NCBI GenBank assembly: GCA_023666905.1
Contig: JAMPBC010000002.1
Location: 38,994-102,993 of the forward strand
Length of the DNA: 64,000 bases
Reading direction: 5' to 3'
From: Bacteroides sp.
GTDB lineage: Bacteria; Bacteroidota; Bacteroidia; Bacteroidales; Muribaculaceae
Shown in pieces: positions 1 through 9,600 of the stretch; position 1 is the stretch's first letter; the number at the start of each line of letters is the position of its first letter. The notes below the pieces were generated by a model. That model saw nothing but the letters and a program-made list of their open reading frames with translations, ran no database searches and had not been told where the DNA came from. The translations under genes were made by a program, and so were the position numbers.

Positions 1-309
1 TCACGCCTGATTCAGAAGGAACTCAGCGAAATTTTCCGCAAACAAACAGCCAAGATGCATGGAACATTGGTGTCTGTGAGCACCGTGCGCGTGTCGCCCG
101 ACCTCAGTACCGCCAAGGCTTATCTGTCAGTGTTCCCCTCGGCCAAAGCTCAGGAGGTGATTGAGAGCGTGAATCGTTCGGCTAAAACAATCCGTTATGA
201 GCTTGCACAAATCGTGCGCCACCAACTTCGCAAAACGCCCGAACTGAGTTTCTATCTGGACGACTCGCTGGACTACATTGAAAACATTGACCATCTGCTC
301 ACAAAGTAG
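1..309 (+). CDS. rbfA: Ribosome-binding factor A, 3' part
   Basis: The reading frame is open from the first base of the window, so the 5' end lies outside. About 102 residues are visible. RbfA binds the 30S subunit near helix 1 of 16S rRNA and acts in late maturation and cold adaptation. The visible part carries the family's KH-like core: a SRLIQKELSEIF helix, then a VSVSTVRVSPDLSTAKAYLSVFP strand-loop-strand segment, and a C-terminal helix with RHQLRKTPELSFYLDDSLDY. An ATG at 55 exists but lies inside the conserved fold and is not the start. The next gene, a permease, begins 27 bp downstream, so the two are probably cotranscribed. Confidence 0.93.
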   Translation, partial: SRLIQKELSEIFRKQTAKMHGTLVSVSTVRVSPDLSTAKAYLSVFPSAKAQEVIESVNRSAKTIRYELAQIVRHQLRKTPELSFYLDDSLDYIENIDHLLTK

Positions 310-336
310 AGTCATTAAGTCCTCATTCATTATCAC

Positions 337-1563
337 ATGGTTACATTGCGCATAGCCCTGCGCTACCTCTTTTCCAAAAAGAGCCACAGCGCGGTCAATG
401 TCATCTCGTTCATCTCAATGGCCGGGGTGGCTGTGGCAACTGTGGCCATAGTGTGCGTGCTTTCGGTGTTTAACGGCTTCTCAGACCTGGCCGAGAGCCG
501 CCTGTCGGTGGTTGACCCTGACGTAAAGGTTGTTCCGGTGAGCGGCAAAGTGATTCGCAATGCCGACTCTCTTGCTCTGCAGCTCGTTAAGTTATCCTGT
601 GTAGACACGGCGGTGGCCACTGTCGACGAGCAAGCGCTTGCCATAGTTTCCCACCGGCAAATGGCTGTGAACCTCCGCGGCGTGCCCGATGGCTACACCC
701 GTGTGAGCAATGTGACTCCTGCGCTTATCGATGGCGTCTATGCCCTGCAAATCGATTCCACAAACATGGCCGTTCTCTCCGTGGGCACAGCCATAAAGCT
801 TGCCGCCCATCCCGGCTCAATGATGCCGTTTGCTCTCTATGCACCGCGCCGCGTGGGGCGCATCAATCCCACTAATCCAATGTCGGCTTTCCGCTCCGAT
901 TCACTCGGTGTGGCAGGAGTGTATGAAATAGATGAGGCCGACAAAGATGCCTCTACGGTGATGGTGTCGGTCGACGTGGCCCGGCGGTTGCTTGATTTCA
1001 CTGACGAAGCCTCAGCTATTGAAATAAAACTACTTTCCGAATCAACCTCGCCCGAGCAGTGCAAAGCCGACATTTCCAAAGTCCTCGGACCCGGCTTTAA
1101 AGTGCTGGACCGGCTTGAACAGGAGGAGAAATCATTCAAAATGATTGCCGTGGAGAAATGGATAACATTCATAATGCTCGCTTTCATTCTGCTTATAGCC
1201 TCGTTCAATGTGGTGTCCACCCTGTCCATGCTTATGATTGAAAAAGCCGACAACATGGCCACACTACGTGCCCTCGGAGCGCGCCACGCAATGATTCGCC
1301 GCATATTCATCTGGGAGGGGTGGCTCATTTCAGTGTTCGGCGGAGTGATTGGCATTCTGACCGGATTGGGATTGTGTCTTGTCCAGCAAAAATTCGGCAT
1401 AATCAAGCTTGCGGGCGATGCCTCGCAGCTGTCGCTCTCCGTTTATCCGGTGAGGGTTTCGGGAACCGACCTTCTCACTGTGATGGGACTTGTGGTGCTC
1501 ACCGGGCTGTTCATTTCGGTCATTACCACCCACATTGCCCCGCACAGCGCCCACGAGCGGTGA
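337..1563 (+). CDS. LolC/LolE- or FtsX-type ABC transporter permease
   Basis: A 408-residue inner-membrane protein of the MacB/FtsX permease family. A membrane segment lies near residues 23-45, followed by a soluble periplasmic domain of about 220 residues. Three more membrane segments lie in the C-terminal part, roughly 275-298, 325-350 and 375-400. The N-terminus (LRYLFSKKSHSAVNVISFIS) is typical of LolC/LolE-like subunits. Such proteins pair with a LolD-type ATPase to extract lipoproteins or other amphiphiles from the inner membrane. No ATPase gene is adjacent, so the partner must be encoded elsewhere. The substrate cannot be read from the sequence. Confidence 0.85.
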   Translation: MVTLRIALRYLFSKKSHSAVNVISFISMAGVAVATVAIVCVLSVFNGFSDLAESRLSVVDPDVKVVPVSGKVIRNADSLALQLVKLSCVDTAVATVDEQALAIVSHRQMAVNLRGVPDGYTRVSNVTPALIDGVYALQIDSTNMAVLSVGTAIKLAAHPGSMMPFALYAPRRVGRINPTNPMSAFRSDSLGVAGVYEIDEADKDASTVMVSVDVARRLLDFTDEASAIEIKLLSESTSPEQCKADISKVLGPGFKVLDRLEQEEKSFKMIAVEKWITFIMLAFILLIASFNVVSTLSMLMIEKADNMATLRALGARHAMIRRIFIWEGWLISVFGGVIGILTGLGLCLVQQKFGIIKLAGDASQLSLSVYPVRVSGTDLLTVMGLVVLTGLFISVITTHIAPHSAHER

Positions 1564-1621
1564 AAATATTGTCAAAACGGCTAAAAATTGGCCATACATG
1601 CGGATTGTGCGTACAATACAC

Positions 1622-1652
1622 TTGTATTATTTTTCGTTATACCATATATTTG
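1622..1652 (+). promoter_or_regulatory. Bacteroidetes-type promoter of the sulfatase gene
   Basis: A -33 element TTG at 1622-1624 is followed, after a 20-bp spacer, by TATATTTG at 1645-1652, an exact match to the Bacteroidetes -7 consensus TAnnTTTG. Transcription would start near 1659, giving a leader of about 22 nt to the ATG at 1681. This supports the 1681 start over the ATG at 1588, which lies upstream of the promoter. Confidence 0.6.
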
Positions 1653-1680
1653 CACATCCAAAGTCTTAACACATTCGCAC

Positions 1681-3276
1681 ATGAAAAGTAACCTCACGGG
1701 CCTGTTTGTGCCCATCACTGCCATGGTTGCCGGTTCTGCAGCTGCCAAAGCTCCTGTTGCCAACACTGACAATTCCGCCGACAAAAAGCCGCTAAACATT
1801 GTCTACATCATGACCGACGACCACACGGCCCAGGCCATGAGCTGCTACGACAAACGCTACACGGTCACCCCGAACCTCGACCGAATTGCCGAGAATGGCG
1901 TGAGGTTTACCAACAGCTTTGTGGCTAACTCATTGAGTGGTCCGAGCCGTGCATGCATGCTCACCGGAAAGCACAGTCACAAAAACGGATTCACTGACAA
2001 CACCACCTGTGTGTTCGACGCCTCCCAGCCGACATTCCCCCGTTATCTGCAGGATGCCGGCTACGAAACAGCCCTTATTGGCAAATGGCATCTCGAGAGT
2101 CTGCCCGAAGGGTTCAACCACTGGGAAATTCTTCCCGGACAGGGCGATTATTACAATCCCCGCTTCATTGAAATGAGCGGCGACACCATTGTGCGTCCCG
2201 GATATCTGACCCACATAATCACTGACCGCAGCATTGACTGGTTGGAGAACGGTCGCGACAAGAGCAAACCCTTCTGCCTGCTTATCCACCACAAAGCCAT
2301 TCACCGGAACTGGATGGCCGACACTGCCGATCTGGAACTTTTCGAGGACAAAACTTTCCCCATCCCCGAAAATTTCTTTGACGACTACGCCCGCCGCCAG
2401 GCTGCCGCCGAACAGGAAATGAGCATTGCCAGTAATCATGACATGGACCCCATTTACGACTTAAAGATGTATCGCCCCGACAAGGAAAGCCGCCTCAAGT
2501 CAACTTACGAGGACTTTGTGGGCCGCATGAATCCAGAGCAAAAAGCTAAATGGGATGCTTTTTACGAACCAATCACCGAGAAGTTCTACAATGACAGTCT
2601 TCAGGGCAAAGAGTTGGCCGAATGGAAATTCCAACGCTATATCCGCGACTATCTGAAAGTGGTGAAGAGCCTTGACGACAACGTGGGGCGCACGTTGAAA
2701 TATTTGGAAGACAACGATTTGCTTAAGAATACGCTGGTTGTTTACACCTCCGACCAAGGTTTCTACATGGGCGAGCACGGATGGTTCGACAAGCGTTTCA
2801 TGTACGAGGAATCGTTCCGCACCCCGTTGATTATGATGCTCCCCGAAGGATACGACCGTCGCGGAGATGTGACCGAGATGGTTCAGAACATTGACTATGC
2901 TCCCACATTCCTGGAAATTGCCGGCGTGGAGAAACCGGCCGACATGCAGGGTGTGTCGCTTATGCCTTTGTTGCGCGGCGAGAACCCCGGCGATTCATGG
3001 CGCCCCACGCTTTACTACCATTTCTATGAATTCCCTGCCGAGCACATGGTGAAGCGTCATTACGGTGTTCGCGACGACCGTTACAAACTCATCCATTTCT
3101 ATAACGACATTGACACCTGGGAACTCTACGACCTCCAGGCCGACCCTACCGAAATGAACAACATCTACGGCCAGCCCGGCACCGAGGAGATTACCCGTTC
3201 AATGATGCGCAAACTCAAGGAAGCGCAGGAGCAGTACGACGACCCCATCCGCTTCCAATATCCAATTAATATTTAA
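1681..3276 (+). CDS. Serine-type S1 family sulfatase, S1_11-like
   Basis: A 531-residue exported arylsulfatase-fold enzyme that hydrolyses sulfate esters, probably on host glycans. A signal-like N-terminus precedes the metal-binding TDDHTAQ motif (D46, D47). The formylglycine signature is SGPSRACMLTG with S86 as the residue to be modified. It is therefore a Ser-type enzyme needing an anaerobic sulfatase-maturating radical SAM enzyme, which is not in this window. The text around the signature (NSFVANSLSGPSRACMLTGK) resembles Bacteroides S1_11 N-acetylglucosamine-6-sulfatases from memory, so GlcNAc-6-sulfate in mucin or heparan is the likely substrate; this is inference. Start chosen at 1681 from the promoter and signal peptide. 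No SusCD pair is adjacent. Confidence 0.88.
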   Translation: MKSNLTGLFVPITAMVAGSAAAKAPVANTDNSADKKPLNIVYIMTDDHTAQAMSCYDKRYTVTPNLDRIAENGVRFTNSFVANSLSGPSRACMLTGKHSHKNGFTDNTTCVFDASQPTFPRYLQDAGYETALIGKWHLESLPEGFNHWEILPGQGDYYNPRFIEMSGDTIVRPGYLTHIITDRSIDWLENGRDKSKPFCLLIHHKAIHRNWMADTADLELFEDKTFPIPENFFDDYARRQAAAEQEMSIASNHDMDPIYDLKMYRPDKESRLKSTYEDFVGRMNPEQKAKWDAFYEPITEKFYNDSLQGKELAEWKFQRYIRDYLKVVKSLDDNVGRTLKYLEDNDLLKNTLVVYTSDQGFYMGEHGWFDKRFMYEESFRTPLIMMLPEGYDRRGDVTEMVQNIDYAPTFLEIAGVEKPADMQGVSLMPLLRGENPGDSWRPTLYYHFYEFPAEHMVKRHYGVRDDRYKLIHFYNDIDTWELYDLQADPTEMNNIYGQPGTEEITRSMMRKLKEAQEQYDDPIRFQYPINI

Positions 3277-3300
3277 CCCTTTACCACCCGATTCCTTTTG

Positions 3301-4059
3301 ATGGATATTATCAGAGTTGACAGCACTGAATCAACCAATGCTCTTGCCTGGGAGCTGCTGAAGGAGCGCAATGCACCTTTTGCAGTGATGGCTCACACCC
3401 AGACGGCCGGCCGGGGACAGCGGGGCAATCATTGGGAATCGGAACCGGGGCGGAATGTCACGCTATCCATTGCCTGGTGTCCCGGACAGGTAGCGGCCTC
3501 GGAGCAGTTTGTCATTTCGCAGGCCGTGGCTGTGGCCATTGTTGAAACCCTGCGCCATTTCATGCCTGAGCTCACACCGGAAATAGCCATAAAGTGGCCC
3601 AACGACATCTACGTGGGACAGCGCAAAATCTGCGGTGTGCTCATTGAGAACTCATTGAGCGGATGCAGAATATCGCGCACGGTTATCGGCATAGGGCTCA
3701 ACGTGAACCAGCGCACGTTCCTTAGCGACGCTCCGAATCCGGTGTCCATGTTCCAGTTGACGCGTAAAACATTTGACGTCAACGAGGTGGCATTGCAGTT
3801 GTGTAACACGGTTGAACATTTTTTCAACGCCCTGCTTTTGCCTCACCGCCATTCGCGCCTGCGCGGCCGCTACTTCTCAATGCTTTGGCGTTCCGTGGGC
3901 TATTGGCCTTATCTTGATGTTGAAGCCGATGAGCTGTTCGAGGCTCGTGTTTCAAACATAGCCCCCTCGGGCCACATTACGCTCACCGAGCGTAGCGGCC
4001 ATCAGCGCACATTTGCATTCAAGGAGGTTCAGTCCGTGTTCAACTCAATTTTGCAATGA
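3301..4059 (+). CDS. birA: Biotin--[acetyl-CoA-carboxylase] ligase
   Basis: A 252-residue biotin protein ligase that attaches biotin to carboxylase carrier domains through biotinyl-AMP. Visible motifs are TESTNALAW at the N-terminus, GRGQRGNHWESEPGRN (biotin/ATP loop, about residues 40-55), KWPNDIYVGQRKICGVLIEN (catalytic lysine segment, about 99-118) and a short SH3-like C-terminal domain. There is no N-terminal helix-turn-helix, so this is a class I enzyme without the E. coli-type repressor function. The ATG at 3301 is preferred over the TTG three bases upstream. It sits 24 bp after the sulfatase and 24 bp before aroA. Confidence 0.93.
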   Translation: MDIIRVDSTESTNALAWELLKERNAPFAVMAHTQTAGRGQRGNHWESEPGRNVTLSIAWCPGQVAASEQFVISQAVAVAIVETLRHFMPELTPEIAIKWPNDIYVGQRKICGVLIENSLSGCRISRTVIGIGLNVNQRTFLSDAPNPVSMFQLTRKTFDVNEVALQLCNTVEHFFNALLLPHRHSRLRGRYFSMLWRSVGYWPYLDVEADELFEARVSNIAPSGHITLTERSGHQRTFAFKEVQSVFNSILQ

Positions 4060-4083
4060 AAGGGAAATTGTGTAATTTTGGGC

Positions 4084-5370
4084 ATGGATTACAGAATTTT
4101 ACCCCCTGAGGAATTGCCCGAGGCTGAAATAAAGTTGCCCCTGTCAAAGAGCATGAGCAACCGTGCCCTGATAATCAACGCTCTTGGCGCATTCCCGTCC
4201 ACAAATAATGTTACCGCCCGCTGCATTGACACTGATGTGTTGCGCGGTGCCCTTGAGTCCGATTCCGATGTTATCGACATTGACGGCGCAGGAACCGCCA
4301 TGCGGTTCCTTACGGCTCTGTTTGCCGCCACTCCGGGGCGCAACGTCACGCTCACCGGCAACGAGCGCATGCGCGAGCGTCCCATCGCCCCGTTGGTCGA
4401 CGCGTTGCGCAAGCTCGGCGCACAAATAACATATACGGGTGGTGAGGGATTCCCTCCGTTGTTCATCGAGGGGCGAGAGCTTCACGGAGGAGAGCTTACC
4501 ATTGATGCCTCCATGAGCTCCCAGTTCGTGTCGGCTCTGCTCATGATTGCTCCAAGGCTTAGGGGCGGTCTGAAAATCATCTTGGAAACGGAAATAGGGT
4601 CGCTCCCTTACGTTGACCTCACATTGGAAATGATGCGACGCGCCGGCGCCGAAGCTGAACGCGAACGCCTTGAAATAACCGTTGCAGAAGGCGCTTACAC
4701 CAAGCCAATCACTTCAATTGAAGCCGACTGGAGCGCCGCTTCCTACTGGTATGAAATGGAGGCTGTGTCGTCAGGCTTCTTCACACTGTTGGGCTTGGAG
4801 GCTAACTCTCCGCAAGGCGATGCCGCCGTTGCTAAATTGTTTGCCAATATCTCGGTCAACACTGAATTTACATCAGACTACGATAGCCGGGGACCTGCCG
4901 CCGAACTGCTTGCATCGCCCGACTTGGCTCCCCGGCTTGTCACCGACCTCAGTGCCACCCCCGACTTGACGCCGGCAGTTGCAGTTACATGTGCTTTGGT
5001 TGGCATCCCGTTCCGGTTAAGCGGCCTTTCCACTCTTTGCCACAAGGAGTGCAACCGTTTGGAAGCCCTGCGCCTGGAGTTGGATAAAATGGGGGTTGAA
5101 TGTCAGGTGATTGGCAACCACACTCTTGAATGGAACGGACGGCGAATGCCCCTGCTCGGATTGCCCGAGTTTGACACCTACGGCGACCACCGCATGGCCA
5201 TGGCTTTAGCAGCCGTTTCCCTCTATATCCCCGGCATTAAGGTGAAGGATGTGGAGGTTGTGGGCAAGTCTTATCCGGAGTTTTGGGAGCATCTGCAGCA
5301 AGCCGGTTTCACACTTGTGGACGGCAATGTGTCCTACAATGAACTCTTTGAAGAGGGAGAAGGCGCATGA
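4084..5370 (+). CDS. aroA: 3-phosphoshikimate 1-carboxyvinyltransferase (EPSP synthase)
   Basis: A 428-residue enzyme of the shikimate pathway that joins phosphoenolpyruvate to shikimate-3-phosphate. Visible motifs are LPLSKSMSNRALIINAL near the N-terminus (a variant of the usual K-S-x-S-x-R region), GTAMRFLTALFA (about residues 63-74), and the C-terminal TYGDHRMAMALAAVSL. Family length is normal. The gene ends with ATGA: the stop codon overlaps the start of the small membrane protein gene, indicating translational coupling. ATG at 4084 is chosen over the TTG at 4078 because it starts the conserved N-terminal strand. Confidence 0.95.
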   Translation: MDYRILPPEELPEAEIKLPLSKSMSNRALIINALGAFPSTNNVTARCIDTDVLRGALESDSDVIDIDGAGTAMRFLTALFAATPGRNVTLTGNERMRERPIAPLVDALRKLGAQITYTGGEGFPPLFIEGRELHGGELTIDASMSSQFVSALLMIAPRLRGGLKIILETEIGSLPYVDLTLEMMRRAGAEAERERLEITVAEGAYTKPITSIEADWSAASYWYEMEAVSSGFFTLLGLEANSPQGDAAVAKLFANISVNTEFTSDYDSRGPAAELLASPDLAPRLVTDLSATPDLTPAVAVTCALVGIPFRLSGLSTLCHKECNRLEALRLELDKMGVECQVIGNHTLEWNGRRMPLLGLPEFDTYGDHRMAMALAAVSLYIPGIKVKDVEVVGKSYPEFWEHLQQAGFTLVDGNVSYNELFEEGEGA

Positions 5371-5789
5371 TAGTTGCTCTTTACATATTGCTGGCACTGG
5401 TGGCCGTGGGCACGGTACTTTACATTATGCACCGGCACGACATGAGCCGGAACGGTGGCTCCGAGGCGCCCGTGGAAACCGTGGTTGAGCCGGAAGCGGA
5501 GTGTTGCGGAATGCACATAACCTGCGAAAAAGACTCGCTGTTGGCCTCCGTAAGTTCCGAAATAGAGTATTACGATGACGAGGAGCTTGACCGCTATCGC
5601 GGTGTCCCGGCCGACGGATATTCCGACGATGCCATTGAAGAATTTCGAAACGTGCTGCTCACCCTCATCCCCACCGACATTGCCGGATGGGCGCGAAGCA
5701 TACAGCTCCGCGGCATTGAGCTTCCGGCGCCCGTGCGCGAGGAGTTGTTGATGATTGTAGCCGAAACCCGAGCAGCCCGCACAGCATGA
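5367..5789 (+). CDS. Small membrane-anchored protein of unknown function
   Basis: A 140-residue protein not assigned to a family here. Residues 2-20 form one hydrophobic helix (IVALYILLALVAVGTVLYI), followed by a soluble part. That part contains a paired cysteine motif ECCGMHITCE (about residues 45-54), an acidic stretch EIEYYDDEELDRY, and a helical C-terminus. The cysteine cluster suggests possible metal or disulfide chemistry, which is inference only. The gene overlaps aroA by 4 bp and the metal-transport permease gene by 4 bp, so it is translationally coupled to both and may assist the transporter. Confidence 0.75.
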   Translation: MIVALYILLALVAVGTVLYIMHRHDMSRNGGSEAPVETVVEPEAECCGMHITCEKDSLLASVSSEIEYYDDEELDRYRGVPADGYSDDAIEEFRNVLLTLIPTDIAGWARSIQLRGIELPAPVREELLMIVAETRAARTA

Positions 5790-6598
5790 TGGATATATTT
5801 CAGTATGCATTTTTTCAGAAAGCCATGTTGGCCGTGGTGCTCATCAGCGTTGCCTCGGCCCTGATTGGCACTTACATTGTCACACGCCGCCTTGTGGCCA
5901 TTTCCGGAGGCATAACCCATGCCTGCTTCGGGGGGCTTGGCTTAGGCTATTTTTTAGGTGTGAATCCGGTGGTTACGGCCGCGGCTTTTGCCGTGGGTGC
6001 ATCGGCCGGAGTGGAGTGGCTTGCCACCCGCCACCGCTTGCGCGAGGATTCGGCCATTGCCGTTGTGTGGGCTTTGGGCATGGCCATCGGCATCCTGTTT
6101 GTGTTCCTGACCCCGGGATATGTGCCTGAATTGAACGGATTTCTGTTTGGAAACGTACTCACCGTGTCGGCCGCTGACCTGTGGAGCTTTGCCCTGTTCA
6201 CCATGGCTTTGGGCTTGTTCTTCGCAAGGTATCGACGCGAGATTGTGGCATGTGCTTTCGACCGCGATTTTGCCCGGGTCATGCACATTCCGGTGCGCAC
6301 CATAAGCTATGCCATGACCGTGTTTGTTGCCGTGGGCATTGTGCTGACCATAAAGCTTGTGGGCGTGATGCTGCTCATGTCCATGCTCACCCTCCCCCAG
6401 ATAATTGCCGAAACCTTTTGCCGCCGTTACAGCAGCATTATGGCCGGTTCCGTAGTGGTGTCGGCGGCGTGCGGCGTGAGCGGACTGCTGCTCAGCGCTG
6501 TGGTCAATGTGCCCTGCTCGGCACTGATTGTGCTCATTATGGTTGGCGGTTACATCCTTGCCAGAGCGCTGCAGGCTATGCGTGGAGCAAAACAATAA
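5786..6598 (+). CDS. Zinc/manganese-type ABC transporter permease (ABC-3 family)
   Basis: A 270-residue integral membrane protein with about eight hydrophobic helices, matching the ZnuB/MntB/TroC family that forms the channel of divalent metal importers. Typical features are SALIGTYIVTRRLVAISGGITHACFGGLGLGYFLG near the N-terminus and KLVGVMLLMSMLTLPQIIAE in the second half. No cognate ATPase or substrate-binding protein gene is adjacent, which is unusual for this transporter class. The start overlaps the upstream gene (ATGATG), and ATG at 5789 is an alternative. Which metal is transported cannot be told from sequence. Confidence 0.85.
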   Translation: MMDIFQYAFFQKAMLAVVLISVASALIGTYIVTRRLVAISGGITHACFGGLGLGYFLGVNPVVTAAAFAVGASAGVEWLATRHRLREDSAIAVVWALGMAIGILFVFLTPGYVPELNGFLFGNVLTVSAADLWSFALFTMALGLFFARYRREIVACAFDRDFARVMHIPVRTISYAMTVFVAVGIVLTIKLVGVMLLMSMLTLPQIIAETFCRRYSSIMAGSVVVSAACGVSGLLLSAVVNVPCSALIVLIMVGGYILARALQAMRGAKQ

Positions 6599-6654
6599 TT
6601 CACAATGAAATCCGTTTTAAATTAACCGGATAAATTTCACTCACACAACCGCTG

Positions 6655-9600
6655 ATGAAGAAGGCTAAGATAACATTTTTACTGGTTGCGGCTTTGATGC
6701 TCGCCCTGCAGGGGTGCAGCCTCAAAAAGAACACTGCCGCCTCCAGAAACTACACGGCCTTCATTACCCGTTATAACATCTACTTCAACGGCGACGAGCA
6801 TTACAAGAAGACTCTTGCCGAGATGGAACAGAAGTATCAGGACGACTATACCCGCACCACCCTGTTCATGCACCCGGCCGAGGCATACGCCGATGAAAAA
6901 GCTCCGCAACCGTCGGGCGATTTCAAGCGCTCCATTGAAAAGGCGCAGAAGGCCATTCAGGTGCGTTCCATAAAAAAGCGTCCCAAGCGAAAAGGGGGCA
7001 AGTCAACTCCTGAAAAAAAGCAATGGCTCAAGCGCGAAGAGTATAATCCCTTCCTCCACAATGCCTGGCTAATGATGGGCCGAAGCCAGTATATGGGTGG
7101 CGACTTTTTAGGTGCTGCATCCACATTTTTCTACATCTCCAAACATTTCTGGTGGCTGCCGCAAACCGTTACGGAGGCCGAATTGTGGCAGGCCCGCAGC
7201 TACATTGCCGTTGATTGGCTCTTTGAGGCCGAGGGGATTCTCCGTTCCATTAAGGAGAAAGAGCTCACCAACTCCACGCTGCAAAATCTCTACGACTTCG
7301 ACATGGCCTCGCTCAACGTGCGCAACAAGAATTATGCCGAAGCCGTGCCATATCTCACAAAAGCCGCCAATGCCGCCAAGGGAAGTCAGAAAGCACGTCT
7401 CACCTTCCTTTTGGGACAGCTTCACGAACTGGTTGGCGACAAAGCCTCGGCCTACACCGCTTACCGCAAGGTGGGCGGTATGAACAGCGTGGATTACCGC
7501 ACCAAGTTCAATGCCCGCATAAAGCAGAGCGAAGTGTTTCAGGGAACCGACATCGCACCTGAGGTGAAGTCGCTCAAAGCCCTCACCCGTTATGGTGCCA
7601 ACAAGCAGTATCTGGACCAGATTTACTATGCCATAGGCAACCTGTACCTGTCGAAGGCCGATACACTCGAAGCCATTGAAAACTATAAAAAAGCCATTGA
7701 GCTTTCCGAGCGCAAAGGCATTGAATCGGCGTTCGCAAGTCTTGCCTTGGGACGCCTGTACTATGCTCAGGGGAAATATGAACTTGCGCAGCCATGCTAC
7801 TCATCGGCTGTGCCCCGGATTCCCGACAATTATCCCGGTTATGCCGACATGCGCCGCCGTTCCGACGTGCTCGACGAACTGGCCGTGTACTCGCAAAACG
7901 TAACGTTGCAGGACTCGCTGCTGCGGCTTTCGGAAATGTCGCCCGAGGAGCAACGCAAGGTCGTGGACCGCATAATTGAAGAATTGAAGAAAAAAGAGAA
8001 TGAGGAGGCCGAAAACCTTGCCCGCGAGGAGTATATGGCCCAACAGGCAGCAGCCGGCAACGGTCTTAACCAGTCGGGCAACAACGCGCCCTCCACATTT
8101 GCGCTGAACACAGACAAATCATGGTACTTCTACAATGAAGCTACCCGCAATGCAGGCCGAACCGAGTTCCAGAAGCGTTGGGGCAGCCGAAAGTTGGAAG
8201 ATGATTGGCGACGCCGTAACAAGGCTTCTTTCAGCCAGTTTGCCGAACCCGAAGAAACCACCGACGGCGAGGAGGGTTCCCTTTCGGCCGATGATGGCTC
8301 CGGCGAATCTCCGGATGAGGGAAACACCGAAGAGAACGCCGAGGCACTTGAACATGCTTCAGACCCCCATTATCCCGAATACTATCTGCGTCAGATTCCC
8401 AAAACCGAAGCTGAAAAAACCACCGCCAACGAGGTGATTCAGGAGGGACTCTACAACATGGGCGTTATCCTCAAGGACAAAATGCAGGATTTCCCGGGTG
8501 CCGAGCGTGAGTTCGAACAGCTGCTCTCGCGTTACCCCGACAATGTGTATCGCCTTGATGCATACTATAATCTCTATCTCATGTTCATGCTCTCCGACAA
8601 ACCGGCCGAAGCTGAACGCTACCGCCAGCTCATTCTCACCGACTTCCCCAACACCGCTTACGGCGAGGCTCTTTCCGACCCCGATTACATGGACAAGCTG
8701 CGCCGCATGACTGCCGAGGAGGGGCTGCTTTACGACGAAGCCTACGCTGCCTACATGGCCAACGACAATACCACCGTGCACTCCATTTATGCCAAGGCTC
8801 GCAAGGACTTCCCCATGAGCCGCATCATGCCTAAATTCATGTTCCTGGAGGCGTTGAGCTATGTTACCGACAATAATCCCGAACTCTTTGAGAAAACGCT
8901 CAAGGAACTTACCGAGCGCTATGCTGAAACAGATGTGGCTCCGCTGGCTTCATCCTACCTCAAGCTGCTGGCCGAAGGGCGTAAATTCAACACCAACCCC
9001 TCGAACGTGCGTGGCATGGTATGGTCCACACGCTTCGGTGGCGATTCCGCCAAGGTGAGTATGGCCAACGAGCCGGCGAAATTCACATTCCGGGCCGACA
9101 CGGCCCAGTCGTTGCTGCTGATCTATCCCACCGCGGCGGTCGATGCCAACCGGTTGCTTTTTGATGTTGCCCGCCATAACTTCACCACTTACTCCGTGCG
9201 CGATTTTGACTTGGAGCAGATGCGCCTGGGTCAGATTGGAGTGCTGATTGTTTCCGGATTCCACAACCGCCGGGAGGCCGAGACTTATCGCACCGCACTA
9301 GAGCGTTCAGACTATGCCAAACTGCCTGCCGAAGTTGTGCCGTTGGTAATTTCCGATGGTGACTTCAACACGCTTGTCAACGAGTCACGCACGCTCGATG
9401 AGTATTTCGAGGCCGCCGGCGACGACCGCCTGCGCAAAGTGCATGAGAGCGTACTGCCGCCCGATGAATTTGACGAGCCCGTGATTCCACAGGAGGCTCC
9501 CGATTCCGTGCCATCTGCGCCCGAACCGAACTTGGAACTCTCTCCCGAGGAGATTGACCGGCAAATCGAGCAGCAACTGCTTCAGGAAATGGAGCGTGAG

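Noticed and set aside
836..1406. Long antisense open frames opposite conserved genes across the window
   Set aside because: These follow from the GC-rich codon use of the true genes; they have no family resemblance and lie fully inside well-supported coding regions.
1588..1680. Upstream start for the sulfatase at 1588
   Set aside because: A complete promoter lies at 1622-1652, downstream of this ATG, and the extension does not look like a signal peptide.
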